Shown: piece by piece, positions 1 through 8,891 of the stretch
Position numbering within the stretch: position 1 is the first letter of the stretch
Layout: the number at the start of each line of letters is the position of its first letter
From: Pseudomonas citronellolis
GTDB taxonomy: Bacteria; Pseudomonadota; Gammaproteobacteria; Pseudomonadales; Pseudomonadaceae
DNA: 64,000 nucleotides
Reading direction: 5' to 3'
Assembly: GCF_900112375.1 (NCBI RefSeq)
Contig: NZ_FOLS01000020.1
Span: 62,001-126,000, forward strand
Position numbers and translations under genes: made by a program
The notes under the pieces: generated by a model
The model's database searches: none
Told to the model about the DNA's origin: nothing
The model's input: only the letters and a program-made list of their open reading frames with translations

Positions 1-438
1 CTGCACTACAGCGGCAAGCGCGGCCCCTGGGGCATACAGGCCCAGGCCACGCGCCAGCAGATGAATGCGAAGAACCCGGGCAGCGACAGGCTGGTCAGCT
101 TCGGCAGCTTCGACGGCACCTTCAACGTCGCGGCCAAGGGCAACCTCTACGTCGCCGACCTCAGCTACGACATCCCCGGCCGCTACGGCTGGCTCTCCGG
201 CATCAAGGTCTATGGCAACTACAGCCTGTTCGACAAGGACGAAAGCGCCTTCAGCGACTCCCAGCGCCTGATCCTCGGCAGCTCCTTCAGCCTCGGCCCG
301 CTGTGGATAGCCCTGGAATGGCTGCACGGCAGGAACGATCCGTACATCGGCGGCAGCGACTACACCCAGAGCCTGGGCGTCGGCGGCACCGGCCACTGGG
401 AAAACCAGCTGTACAGCAACATCGGCTACTACTTCTGA
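1..438 (+). CDS. Outer-membrane beta-barrel protein, C-terminal part (5' end outside window)
   Basis: The frame is open from base 1 and ends at a TGA at 438, so only the last 145 residues are seen. They alternate polar and hydrophobic residues, with many Tyr, Gly, Ser and Trp. The chain ends in Tyr-Tyr-Phe, the C-terminal aromatic signature recognised by the BAM machinery in outer-membrane barrels. Short hairpin-like repeats (LYVADLSYDI, IKVYGNYSLF, LWIALEWLHG) fit transmembrane beta strands. It looks like a porin-type channel, but I cannot assign a substrate or family from this fragment. An ATG at 61 exists, but the frame continues upstream without a stop, so it is not the start. Confidence 0.6.
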   Translation: MHYSGKRGPWGIQAQATRQQMNAKNPGSDRLVSFGSFDGTFNVAAKGNLYVADLSYDIPGRYGWLSGIKVYGNYSLFDKDESAFSDSQRLILGSSFSLGPLWIALEWLHGRNDPYIGGSDYTQSLGVGGTGHWENQLYSNIGYYF

Positions 439-572
439 GGCCCGGCCCACGCGCCGGGGGAGCGCGGAGGCTTCCCCGCCGCGAAGGGATCCTGAGCCCG
501 AGGCCAAGATCGATGGAACTCCGGCCCACCGTGCGCCCTCCATGGAATAGGCACAACACCCGGAGAAGCACG

Positions 573-863
573 ATGAACACCAGGACACTCGCCGCCGGCC
601 TGGTGCTGGCCCTGCTGCCCATGGCCGGCTCGGCCTGGGCCTTCTGTTCCGACCAGCAGGCCCTGGCCAAGGGCCGCCAGGTCGCGGACAAGGTCGCCGC
701 CATCACCCAGCGCGACCCGGAAACCGCCAAGCGCCTCAACGCCCAGCTCGCCGCCATGAAGAAGAGCCGTTCCAGCAAGGAGCGCCCGGACGACTGCGCG
801 GCCTACGACCAGATGCTCAAGGAGCTGGACCAGAGCGCCACCAAGGCCAAGCCCGCCCCCTGA
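573..863 (+). CDS. Small exported protein of unknown function
   Basis: A 96-residue protein. It starts MNTRTLAAGLVLALLPMAGS and has a clear Sec signal peptide, with cleavage likely after AWA (about residue 23). The mature part is charged and predicted helical, with one Cys near the start (AFCSDQ) and one later (DDCAAYD), which could form a disulfide in the periplasm. A purine-rich GGAGAAG lies about 6 bases before the ATG. I do not recognise a named family. It lies between an outer-membrane barrel gene and a lytic transglycosylase on the same strand, with 104 bases to the latter. Confidence 0.6.
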   Translation: MNTRTLAAGLVLALLPMAGSAWAFCSDQQALAKGRQVADKVAAITQRDPETAKRLNAQLAAMKKSRSSKERPDDCAAYDQMLKELDQSATKAKPAP

Positions 864-967
864 ACCTGCAACAACAACCTGTCATCGCGGCGCCCGGCCC
901 GGCGGCAGACGCTCCGGCGTCCGCGTGCTAAGGTGGCCGCTGCCTGAAGAACCCGCCGAGGAGCGCA

Positions 968-2248
968 ATGCGCACACCCGCTTCACCCTTCCGTCTGTTT
1001 CCCCTCTGCCTGACCCTTCTCAGTGCCTGCGTGCTCTCCGCCTGCGCCGACGCGCCGGCGGCGAATTCGCAGCCGTCCACGGCCAGCGTGCTGCTCGACG
1101 CCGATGGCCAGCCGTTGCCGTCCATCAGCTTCGAGACCTGGCGCGAGGGCTTCCGCCAGCAGGCCCTGGCCGCCGGCATCAGCGCGCAGACCTTCGACCA
1201 GGCCTTCGCCGGCCTGGAGCCCGACCCGGCGGTGGTCACCGCCGACCGCAGCCAGCCGGAGTTCACCCGGCCGGTGTGGGAATACCTGGCCGGCGCCGTG
1301 TCGCCGGCGCGCATCCGCAATGGCCAGGGCAAGCTGACGCAGAACGCCGCCGTGCTGCAGCGCATCGACAGCCGCTACGCGGTGGATGCCGAGGCCGTGG
1401 TGGCGATCTGGGGCATGGAAAGCAACTTCGGCAACAACATGGGCGAGCGCAGCGTGATCCGCTCCCTGGCCACCCTGGCCTACGAAGGGCGCCGCCCGGA
1501 GTACGCCCACGGCCAGTTGCTGAGCGCCCTGCGGATCATCCAGCACGGCGACGTGCCGGCCAGCGCCATGGTCGGCTCCTGGGCCGGCGCCATGGGCCAG
1601 ACGCAGTTCATCCCCACCACCTACGACCAGTACGCGGTGGACTTCGACGGCGACGGTCGCCGCGACATCTGGCGCTCGGCCGACGACGCCCTCGCCTCCA
1701 CCGCCAACTACCTCCAGGCCTCCGGCTGGAAGCCCGGCCAGAGCTGGGGTTTCGAGGTGCGCCTGGCCCAGGGCTTCGACTACGCCCAGGCCGACATGAG
1801 CATCCGCAAGCCGATCAGCGAATGGCTGCGCCTGGGCGTGCAACCGGTGGGCGGGCGCCTGCCGGGCAACCCCCAGGCCACGGCCTCGCTGTTGCTGCCG
1901 GCCGGCTACCGCGGGCCGGCGTTCCTGGTGCTGGACAACTTCCGCGCCATCCTCAGGTACAACAATTCCACCAACTACGCCCTGGCCGTCGGGCTGCTGT
2001 CGGACAGCTTCAAGGGCCTGGGCCGCATCGAGGCCGGCTGGCCGGTGGAAGACCGCCCGCTCAGCCGCAGCGAGCGCATCGCCCTGCAGCAGGGCCTGGC
2101 CGCCCGCGGCTACCAGCCGGGCAACCCGGACGGCATCATCGGCGCCAACACCCGCACGGCCATCCGCGCCTACCAGCAGAGCCAGGGCCTGCCGGCCGAC
2201 GGCTACCCCACCCCGGCGCTGCTGGCACGCCTGCAGCAAGGCGACTGA
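968..2248 (+). CDS. Lytic murein transglycosylase, SltB/MltB family lipoprotein
   Basis: A 426-residue protein that should cleave the MurNAc-GlcNAc bond of peptidoglycan, forming 1,6-anhydro ends. The N-terminus has a lipobox-like LSAC at about residues 22-25, so outer-membrane anchoring is likely. The catalytic region contains IWGMESNFGNNMG, whose Glu is the expected acid of the MltB/SltB family, followed by GAMGQTQFIPTTY and the DFDGDGRRDIW loop. The C-terminal 60 residues (RIALQQGLAARGYQPGNPDG onward) form a peptidoglycan-binding domain 1. Length and order fit SltB3-type enzymes of Pseudomonas. This is distinct from the shorter sltB1-like gene at 14265. Confidence 0.9.
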   Translation: MRTPASPFRLFPLCLTLLSACVLSACADAPAANSQPSTASVLLDADGQPLPSISFETWREGFRQQALAAGISAQTFDQAFAGLEPDPAVVTADRSQPEFTRPVWEYLAGAVSPARIRNGQGKLTQNAAVLQRIDSRYAVDAEAVVAIWGMESNFGNNMGERSVIRSLATLAYEGRRPEYAHGQLLSALRIIQHGDVPASAMVGSWAGAMGQTQFIPTTYDQYAVDFDGDGRRDIWRSADDALASTANYLQASGWKPGQSWGFEVRLAQGFDYAQADMSIRKPISEWLRLGVQPVGGRLPGNPQATASLLLPAGYRGPAFLVLDNFRAILRYNNSTNYALAVGLLSDSFKGLGRIEAGWPVEDRPLSRSERIALQQGLAARGYQPGNPDGIIGANTRTAIRAYQQSQGLPADGYPTPALLARLQQGD

Positions 2249-2291
2249 AAGGTCCCGTGCGGGCCGGCAATGCCGGCCCGCACCGACCGTC

Positions 2292-3317
2292 TCATTCGTA
2301 GAACAGCGTGAACATCGCCGAAGCCCGCACCGCGCCGCCGCTGATGCGGTTGGAAGTCTTGTAGTACCTGGCCACCAACGGGATCGACAGCGGCAGGTTG
2401 GAGCCCGAGACGTTCGCCTGGGTCAGGCGGGTGGACAGCGGCAGCACCGTGGAACTGGACGTGTCGCCCTGGAACAGCTGGATACCGACGCCCGCCGCGT
2501 AGTCTGCACCCTTCGCATTGTCGATGACGTTGGCGACGGTCGCAGCGTTCAGCGGATCGATCCTGTAACTGACCTTCATGCTGCCGCTGCACAGCAGGCC
2601 GATATTGAACGGGGCGGCCTTGCTGTCGTCGGCCATCACTCCGATGCTCGGCGGGAAGTCGGTGACCGTCACCTGGGGCATCCGCACGCGCACGTCGGTG
2701 CCCGAGGTGATCTGGCAGGCGGGCGAACTGACGATGGTCTGCCCCGACAGGGTCAGCCGGGAGACCTCGATGGCGTTGTAGAACACCTGTGACAGGCCAC
2801 CGATCCGTATCACTCCGGGGCTGACGTCGCCGGTCTTCACCAGATACACGATGAAGTGCGTGAAAGGATCGTAGGTGCCGGCCCGGTAGCTCCAGTTCAG
2901 CGCCGAGACTTCCGACCAGGTGCGGTTGTCGGTCACCCCGAGCGGAAACGGATCGGACGCGCAGGAAGACTGGCCCACGTTGCACCAGAACACCGCGATG
3001 CCGATACCGGGAACGTTCGTGGCATGGACCGCAGGATTGCTGGTGGGCTGGCCGATGTCGCTGGTCAGGCGGCCGCTGATGCGTCCCGCCGAACAGCGGT
3101 TGAGCATGCCGGTGGCCCCCCATTTCCAACCCGAACGCCAGAGCACCGCGCCTACCGGTTTATCCCGCGGAACCGACAGCGTGGCAGGTAGAGGCCAATC
3201 GACTTTGCCGGGGCCGGCATACCCCGAGCCACCGTTGCTCCAGGAACAGTCGGCCTGGGCCAGCGCCGACGACAGCAGCGCCAGGCCCGAGGCGATCGAC
3301 AACCCCAGGGATTTCAT
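2292..3317 (-). CDS. Fimbrial adhesin-like subunit, third in CUP1 (two-domain)
   Basis: A 341-residue exported protein with signal peptide MKSLGLSIASGLALLSSALA. The N-terminal half is Cys-containing (DCSW, NRCSAG, VFWCN) and resembles tip-adhesin receptor domains. The C-terminal half is a type-1 pilin domain with the CQITSG / LLCSGS Cys pair and the closing strand SAMFTLFYE, which the chaperone would bind. It aligns in pattern with the next two upstream genes (VKTG, VPGIGIAVFWCN, SYRIDPL) but is the most divergent. A gap of 243 bases separates it from the preceding adhesin, unlike the tight packing of the rest of the operon. An in-frame GTG at 3359 with GGAG eight bases upstream is a possible alternative start. 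I chose the ATG because it gives a standard signal peptide. Confidence 0.8.
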   Translation of the reverse strand: MKSLGLSIASGLALLSSALAQADCSWSNGGSGYAGPGKVDWPLPATLSVPRDKPVGAVLWRSGWKWGATGMLNRCSAGRISGRLTSDIGQPTSNPAVHATNVPGIGIAVFWCNVGQSSCASDPFPLGVTDNRTWSEVSALNWSYRAGTYDPFTHFIVYLVKTGDVSPGVIRIGGLSQVFYNAIEVSRLTLSGQTIVSSPACQITSGTDVRVRMPQVTVTDFPPSIGVMADDSKAAPFNIGLLCSGSMKVSYRIDPLNAATVANVIDNAKGADYAAGVGIQLFQGDTSSSTVLPLSTRLTQANVSGSNLPLSIPLVARYYKTSNRISGGAVRASAMFTLFYE

Positions 3318-3560
3318 GAGCAATGACAAGGATCCGACACGCAAGCATTTCCGTGACACTTTTCGTTCTCCATCCAGTGGCAGACGAACGGCGCCCGGAA
3401 CCTCCGCACACGACTCCCCCGCTCCGTGGCAATATGCCCCGGCTCGGCGGCAGGCGCCTGCCGGGTCGGACCATGATCGTGGGGCCGCCGCCCTGGCTCA
3501 ACGGCCCGTCCGCGCAAATGCAAACGGGTTCCGCCGCCAGGGCTCAGGATGTCGAATGCG

Positions 3561-4547
3561 TCACTCGTAGATCATGCTGAAGGTCGCAGCGGTGTTGAGG
3601 GCGCCGGGCGTGACCCGCGCGCCGGTCTGGTAGTAGCGGGCGAACAGCGAGATACGCTGCGCGCCGCCCTGGGTCCAGCCCTCGAACACCGTCATCCGCA
3701 GCGGCAGCACCACGCTCTTGCCGCCAAGCTCGCGGAACAGCTGGATACCGACGTTGCGCGCCAGGCCGTCGCCCTGCCGGTTGGCCAGGACGTCGGGGAA
3801 GTTGCTGGGGTACAGCGGATCGATGCGGTAGCTCAGGCGGATGTCCGGATCGCACTCCATGCGCAGGTCGAAGGGCCGCCCCAGCCAGGGGTCGGGCAAC
3901 ACGCCGCCCTCCTGGAAGGCATCCACCGGGACCGTCGGCAGGCGTATGGTCTGGGTGCTGCTGGCGGGGTCGAGCCGGCAGCCCCGGGCGGTCACCTTCA
4001 AGCGCCCGTGGATGCTCAGCTCGCCGACGTCCAGGTTGTCGTAGCGCACCGTCGCGGTGCCGAGGAAGTCGTGCACGCCCGAGGCGATCGGCCCGGTCTT
4101 GACCAGCAGCACCAGCCAGTTGTTCTCCGGATCGTAGTCCCAGGGCCCGACCTCCCAGTTCAGGCTGGTCACCGGCGGCGAGGGCTCGCAGCTGTTGCCC
4201 CGGTTGCACCAGTACACGGCGATGCCCACGCCCGGCACGTTGGTGGAATGCACGCCGCCGTTGTACCAGCCCGGCACCTCGAGCAGCGGGCCGATGTGTC
4301 CCGCCACCCGCCCAGACACCCTGCCCGAGGCGTTGCAGGAGATGCGCACGCCGGTGGCGCTCCGCCAGGCGCTGGAATACAGCATCCGGCCTGGCGCCAG
4401 GTCCTGGGGGAAGTCCAGGTCCGCCGGTAGCTCGACGTTGTAGACGGACTTCATATAGCCCGGCTTGAAACTGCATTTCGCCCAGGCCGCCGGTGCGGCG
4501 AGGCACAGCAGCAGGCACAGGGCACAACCCAGGGTTCTGTTGAACAT
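3561..4547 (-). CDS. Fimbrial adhesin-like subunit, second in CUP1 (two-domain)
   Basis: A 328-residue protein with signal peptide MFNRTLGCALCLLLCLAAPA. The mature chain starts KCSFKPGYMKSVYNVELP, nearly the same pattern as the next gene upstream. The N-terminal domain holds several Cys (CNASG, YWCNRGNSC). The C-terminal pilin domain carries GCRLDPAS / MECDPD Cys residues and ends AATFSMIYE. Its start lies 8 bases after the stop of the preceding adhesin gene, and GAGG overlaps that stop as the ribosome-binding site, so the two are co-translated. It is probably a tip or minor adhesin assembled by the CUP1 chaperone and usher. The ligand is unknown. Confidence 0.82.
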   Translation of the reverse strand: MFNRTLGCALCLLLCLAAPAAWAKCSFKPGYMKSVYNVELPADLDFPQDLAPGRMLYSSAWRSATGVRISCNASGRVSGRVAGHIGPLLEVPGWYNGGVHSTNVPGVGIAVYWCNRGNSCEPSPPVTSLNWEVGPWDYDPENNWLVLLVKTGPIASGVHDFLGTATVRYDNLDVGELSIHGRLKVTARGCRLDPASSTQTIRLPTVPVDAFQEGGVLPDPWLGRPFDLRMECDPDIRLSYRIDPLYPSNFPDVLANRQGDGLARNVGIQLFRELGGKSVVLPLRMTVFEGWTQGGAQRISLFARYYQTGARVTPGALNTAATFSMIYE

Positions 4548-4555
4548 GGGAGGCC

Positions 4556-5554
4556 TCACTCGTAGGTCAGGGTCAGCGTGGCCGAAGTGGTCACCAGCCC
4601 CGAGGTGACCTTCGGGGTGATCTGGTAGTACCTGGCCAACAGCGGGATGCGCACCAGGCCGGCCGCGGTCGAGGGGGTGTGCAGCAGCTTGGTCATGATG
4701 GGCAGCGGTTGCGCGTCCTCGCCATCGCCGTGGAACAGCTGGATGCCGACGTTCCTGGCCATGTGCGGCCCCTCGCGGTTGGCCATGACGCCCACCGCCG
4801 CGGCCGACAGCGACAGCGGGTCGACCCGGTAGCTGAGGCGGATGCCGGCGTCGCACTGCAGGTTGATGTCGAAGCGCTTCTGCCAGGGCTCCGGCAATAC
4901 CCCCGGGCCCTGGAAGGCATCCAGGGGCGCGGTGGGCATCTGCACCACCAGGTTGGGCGTGTCCAGCCGGCAGGTCGGCGCGCTGGTGCTCAGCGCGCCG
5001 TGGACGCTGAGCGTGGCGACGTCCAGGTCGAGGTAGCGCACCGTCGCCGTGCCGCTGAAGCCGTGCAGCCCGGCCTGGAGCGGCCCGGTCTTCACCAGCC
5101 GCACCCACCAGTTGTTCCTGGGCGCATAGGTATCGGCAGGCACTCGCCAGTCCAGCTTCTGTACCAGCGACACGCTCCGGTTCGGCGCGGGAGGGTTGCC
5201 GCACTCGGAATCGTAGTTGCACCAGAACACCTGGATGCCCACGCCCGGAATCTCGGTGTCCAGCACCTCGCCACTGCCGAAGCCGGGAATGCCCTGCAGC
5301 GGCGCACCGAAGCCGCCGCCCAGCAGGCCCTGGGCGTGGCCGCTGCTGTCGCAGCGGATGGTCACGCCGGTCGCGCGCTGCCAGCCGCTGTCGAACAGCG
5401 CGGTGCCGACCGGCACGTCCCGCGGAACGGCCAGGACGTTATCGATGGGCACGCTGAAGACCGAGGTCATGTAGCCTGGCACGAAGGCACAGGAGGCCCA
5501 GGCCGAAGGTGCGGCGAACAGCAGCAGGCAGAGCGGCAGGGTTGTTCTCAGCAT
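4556..5554 (-). CDS. Fimbrial adhesin-like subunit, first in CUP1 (two-domain)
   Basis: A 332-residue exported protein (MLRTTLPLCLLLFAAPSAWA signal peptide). The mature N-terminus is SCAFVPGYMTSVFSVPI. The receptor-like N-domain includes VFWCNYDSECG. The pilin-like C-domain has TCRLDTPN and LQCDAG Cys residues, SYRVDPL, and the terminal strand SATLTLTYE. It lies 33 bases downstream of the usher gene on the same strand. Organisation as lectin-like domain plus pilin domain is typical of FimH/MrkD-class two-domain adhesins, which cap the fimbria because they lack a donor strand. Clear similarity to the following gene shows local duplication. Confidence 0.82.
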   Translation of the reverse strand: MLRTTLPLCLLLFAAPSAWASCAFVPGYMTSVFSVPIDNVLAVPRDVPVGTALFDSGWQRATGVTIRCDSSGHAQGLLGGGFGAPLQGIPGFGSGEVLDTEIPGVGIQVFWCNYDSECGNPPAPNRSVSLVQKLDWRVPADTYAPRNNWWVRLVKTGPLQAGLHGFSGTATVRYLDLDVATLSVHGALSTSAPTCRLDTPNLVVQMPTAPLDAFQGPGVLPEPWQKRFDINLQCDAGIRLSYRVDPLSLSAAAVGVMANREGPHMARNVGIQLFHGDGEDAQPLPIMTKLLHTPSTAAGLVRIPLLARYYQITPKVTSGLVTTSATLTLTYE

Positions 5555-5587
5555 GGGGACTCTCCGTGGGCGCCGGGCGCCCACCTG

Positions 5588-8137
5588 TCAGTTGGCGGAT
5601 CGGCGGCAGAGCGCCTCGAGGCGGAAGAACGGCTGGCCTTCGGCCTTCGTTTCCGGCAGTTGGTAGGCGGCCCCGCACTGGCGGTCGGGGCTGGTTCCCC
5701 AGCGCACCAGCAGTTCGCCCTGCGCCTGCTCGGCGCGCAGGAACACGCGGCTGCCCTGCCCCACCAGGGTCAGGCTGGTGCCCTCGGCATCCAGCACCTC
5801 GGCGCCCACCGGCAGCTTGCCGCCGTCCTCGTCCCGCAGCGTCAGCAGCAGCGGCTGGCCGTTGCGCGTCGGGTACTTGAGCAGGGCCACCGAGCCGAAG
5901 CGCGGGGCCACCGTCTGCTCGGTCAGTTGCAGTTCGACGTCCTCGCCCAGGCCCTTGGGGTCCAGCCCCACGCGATTGCGCCGGTAGGGGGTGAGGCCGC
6001 TGGTGAAGGCGAAGCCGTTGCCGGCGACCTGCGCGCCGGTGCTGTTGACCAGGCCGGCGCCGCTGGCGCCGCGGGCCTCGACCAGTACCTTGGTCTCGCC
6101 CTGGTCGGGGCTGAAGTTGATGCCGCCGGCATGGGCCAGCAGGCTGCCGGACAGACCCACGCCCAGTTGCCGGTAGCCGTCGCCATCGCTGACGCTGGCC
6201 GACAGCGAGGCGGCCGAGGCGCGATACTGGGCGTTGGCGCCGCTGCTGGTGCTGCTGCCGCCGTCGTTGCGGCTGCGCGATGCATAGACGCCGTAGCTGA
6301 AGGCGCTGCGCTCGCCGAGGGAGCCGGACAGGCCGAGCTGGGCATCGCTGGCGCCGTTGTCGGTGCGGCTGTAGGAACTGCTCAGGTAGGGCGAGCTGGG
6401 CGCGCGGCCCAGGGGCAGCGACAGGCTGAGCATGTACTGGTTCTGGCTCTGCCCGGACTGCGAACGGGTGCGGCTGGCCGACAGGTTCAGGCTGCCCCAG
6501 CGCCAGCCGTTGCTGTAGCCGGCCTGGTAGCTGAGGTCGCTGCCGGCGTCGACGTTCCAGTAGTTCTGCGCCGAGCCGCTGAGGTAGAAGCTGCCCCAGC
6601 CGTCCGCCAGGGGCTGGCTGATGTTGGCCTGCAGGCGGTTGCGCTGGCGGAAGCGCCCGGTGCCGCCGGAGCCGTCGCTCAGTTCGGCGAACTCGCCCAG
6701 CCCCAGGTAGCCTTCGCTGGAAAAGCGGTAGGCGGCGACCGCGAAGTTGGTGCGCGTCGACTCCACCAGCTTGCTGTAGCTCAGCCGGTAGCTCTCCCCG
6801 CTGGCATCGCCGCCCAGGCCGTGGACGGGGTCCAGGCCGGAGGCGCTGGAGCGGGTGACGTCGAAGGCGAAGGCGCCCACCGGCGTACTCAGCGCTACCC
6901 CGCCCTGCAGCGCCAGGTAGTTCTCGGCGACGATGCCGCCGGTATAGCCGGTCCACAGGTTCGACAGGCCGCGCTGGTAGGTGCCCTGGAGGAACTTAGG
7001 CGCGTCGTCCAGGCGCTCGTCGCGGTACTCGCCGGCGCTGAGGCTGTAGCGCGACACGCCCGGGCGCAGCAGTTGCGCCACGCTGGCGAAGGGCACGGTG
7101 AAGCGCCGTTCGCGGCCGTCGGCCTCGGTCACGGTGACTTCCAGGTCGCCGGCATAGCCGGTGCCGTAGAGCTCGTCGATGATGAAGGGGCCGGGCGCCA
7201 CCGTGGTTTCGTAGAGGATGTTGCCGCCCTGGCGCACCGTGACCTTGGCGTTGGTCTCGGCGGTGCCGCGGATGGCCGGGGCGAAGCCGCGCTGCGAGTC
7301 GGGCAGCATGCGCTCGTCCGAGGCCAGCTGGACACCGGTGAAGGGCACGCTGTCGAACAGGTCGGCGGGGGTGTAGTACTCGCCCAGGGTCAGCTGCGAC
7401 TTCAGCGCGGTGATGTCGCGCTGGGCGTAGCTGCTGATGGCGTCGTACTCGGAAACGCCGTCGGAGCGGCTATAGCTGCCGTTGTGGCGCAGGCGCCAGT
7501 CGCCGAGGTTCACCCCGCTGTTGAGCCCGGCGTAGTACTGGCTGGAACTGCTGCCGCCGACGTCGCTGTGGTAGGCGTTGGCGTTGTAGTCGACGAAGGC
7601 CGCGGTGATGCCGCGGTCCCAGTCGCGCGGGTCGACGTGGTCGGCGCGGGTGCGGCACAGGTAGGCCTGGGGAATGCTCAGCTCCAGGCGCATGTCGGCC
7701 AGGTCGGGCGTAACCCGGCTATCCGGGATCAGGCGCTGGAGGTCGATGCACGCCGGGTCGGCGGCCTGCAGCGCCTCGCGGGCCTCGGCCGGCAGGCGGT
7801 CGATGGCCAGCCCCAGCAGCGGCAGTTGCTCGCGCGCCCAGCACACGCGGGCGTCCTCGCGCACCTCGACGCGCTGCCGCCCCTGCCAGTTGTCGTTGAG
7901 GTACAGGTCCAGCGTGTAGCTGCCGGGCTGCACCGGGCTGCCCTGCTCGAAGCGCGTCAGGTCGACCGTCTGGCCCGGCGCGTTGCGCAGGAAGTCGGTG
8001 TCGAAGCGCACCGGCTGGTCGTCCGCCCAGCCGGCGAGGCTCGGCAGGCCGGCCAGGGCGGCGGCGAGCGAGCCCAGGGCGGCGGTGGTCCTGCGCCGCC
8101 CGCTCCAGCGCCGGATGAAGCCTGTGCAGGAGCCCAT
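5588..8137 (-). CDS. Outer-membrane fimbrial usher, CUP1 (FimD/PapC family)
   Basis: An 849-residue usher that receives chaperone-subunit complexes and secretes the fimbria. After the signal region (ending near SLAGWA) comes the N-terminal binding domain (VRFDTDFLRN, VDLTRFEQGSPVQPGSYTLD). The 24-strand pore follows (YAQRDITALKSQLTLGEYYT, DSVPFTGVQLASDERMLPDS, RGFAPAIRGTA), then the plug with APGPFIIDELYGTGYAGDL. The C-terminal domain has a Cys pair (DRQCGAAY, EALCRRS). Length is normal for the family. The chosen ATG is 5 bases past the chaperone stop. A GTG at 8146 would overlap that stop as GTGA and add three residues, so either start is possible. Confidence 0.93.
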   Translation of the reverse strand: MGSCTGFIRRWSGRRRTTAALGSLAAALAGLPSLAGWADDQPVRFDTDFLRNAPGQTVDLTRFEQGSPVQPGSYTLDLYLNDNWQGRQRVEVREDARVCWAREQLPLLGLAIDRLPAEAREALQAADPACIDLQRLIPDSRVTPDLADMRLELSIPQAYLCRTRADHVDPRDWDRGITAAFVDYNANAYHSDVGGSSSSQYYAGLNSGVNLGDWRLRHNGSYSRSDGVSEYDAISSYAQRDITALKSQLTLGEYYTPADLFDSVPFTGVQLASDERMLPDSQRGFAPAIRGTAETNAKVTVRQGGNILYETTVAPGPFIIDELYGTGYAGDLEVTVTEADGRERRFTVPFASVAQLLRPGVSRYSLSAGEYRDERLDDAPKFLQGTYQRGLSNLWTGYTGGIVAENYLALQGGVALSTPVGAFAFDVTRSSASGLDPVHGLGGDASGESYRLSYSKLVESTRTNFAVAAYRFSSEGYLGLGEFAELSDGSGGTGRFRQRNRLQANISQPLADGWGSFYLSGSAQNYWNVDAGSDLSYQAGYSNGWRWGSLNLSASRTRSQSGQSQNQYMLSLSLPLGRAPSSPYLSSSYSRTDNGASDAQLGLSGSLGERSAFSYGVYASRSRNDGGSSTSSGANAQYRASAASLSASVSDGDGYRQLGVGLSGSLLAHAGGINFSPDQGETKVLVEARGASGAGLVNSTGAQVAGNGFAFTSGLTPYRRNRVGLDPKGLGEDVELQLTEQTVAPRFGSVALLKYPTRNGQPLLLTLRDEDGGKLPVGAEVLDAEGTSLTLVGQGSRVFLRAEQAQGELLVRWGTSPDRQCGAAYQLPETKAEGQPFFRLEALCRRSAN

Positions 8138-8142
8138 GCCGG

Positions 8143-8874
8143 TCACGGCAGCTTGACCTTGTCGTCGGTGGCGACGCCGTAGTCGCTCATCCAGCTGTAC
8201 TCCAGGGTGCCGCCGGCGGCCTTCAGGGTGGCGGGCAGGGCGAAGTCCTCGTGGGAGAACGGCTTGAGCATGCCCGGGCCGAGATCGTGGCCGCGCCCGC
8301 CCTGCTTCAGCCCCAGGCTGGCGTAGGACACGTGGTAAGGCGTGGGATTTTCCCCGCGCAGTACGCGCTTGCCCGCCTGCTCCAGCACCTGCCAGCGCAC
8401 CTTGCGCACCGCCTCCGCGGCGCTGCCGGGCAGGCCCGAGGGGCGGTAGAAGAGCTTCAGCCGCGAACGCACGGCGATCTGCATGTAGCTGCGCTCGCTG
8501 GCGTCCGGCAGCGGCGGGATCTCCAGGGCGTTGAACCAGAACAGCGACTCGCGGTCGTCCGGCAGCGTCTCGCCGCTGAAGGCCACGCGCACCGACTGGC
8601 CCTTGGCGGGGTCGAGGCGGAAGATCGGCGGGGTGATGACGAAGGGCGCGTCGGCATCCTGGGGTTGCGTCTGGATGTCGCCTTCGTCGACCCAGATCTG
8701 CATCAGCGCCGGGACCTTGCCGTCGTTGCTCAGGCGGACGGTGATTTCCCGCTCGCCGGCGGGGTAGACCAGGCGGGTACCCTGGACGGTGACGGCGGCC
8801 CAGGCGGAAGTGCTCAGGCACGCGGCAAAGGCGAGCCCTGCCGTCATTGCGACAGCACGAATCAGCATGCTCAT
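8143..8874 (-). CDS. Periplasmic fimbrial chaperone, CUP1 (PapD/FimC family)
   Basis: A 243-residue PapD-like chaperone with a signal peptide ending near STSAWA. The G1/A1 region contains VQGTRLVYPAGEREITVRL, with the conserved Arg. The F1-G1 region has SYMQIAVRSRLKLFYRPSGL, whose Lys, with the Arg, should anchor the C-terminus of fimbrial subunits. SLFWFNALEIPPLP is the usual conserved stretch. GAGG five bases before the ATG supports the start. It follows the pilin after 49 bases that contain a strong hairpin. Confidence 0.93.
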   Translation of the reverse strand: MSMLIRAVAMTAGLAFAACLSTSAWAAVTVQGTRLVYPAGEREITVRLSNDGKVPALMQIWVDEGDIQTQPQDADAPFVITPPIFRLDPAKGQSVRVAFSGETLPDDRESLFWFNALEIPPLPDASERSYMQIAVRSRLKLFYRPSGLPGSAAEAVRKVRWQVLEQAGKRVLRGENPTPYHVSYASLGLKQGGRGHDLGPGMLKPFSHEDFALPATLKAAGGTLEYSWMSDYGVATDDKVKLP

Positions 8875-8891
8875 GGAAACCTCGGTGGATG

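Noticed and set aside
4679-8182. Very long plus-strand open frame opposite CUP1
   Set aside because: Also an antisense shadow. The translation has Ala/Gly/Val/Gln runs and no domain, and the minus strand carries the usher and adhesin.
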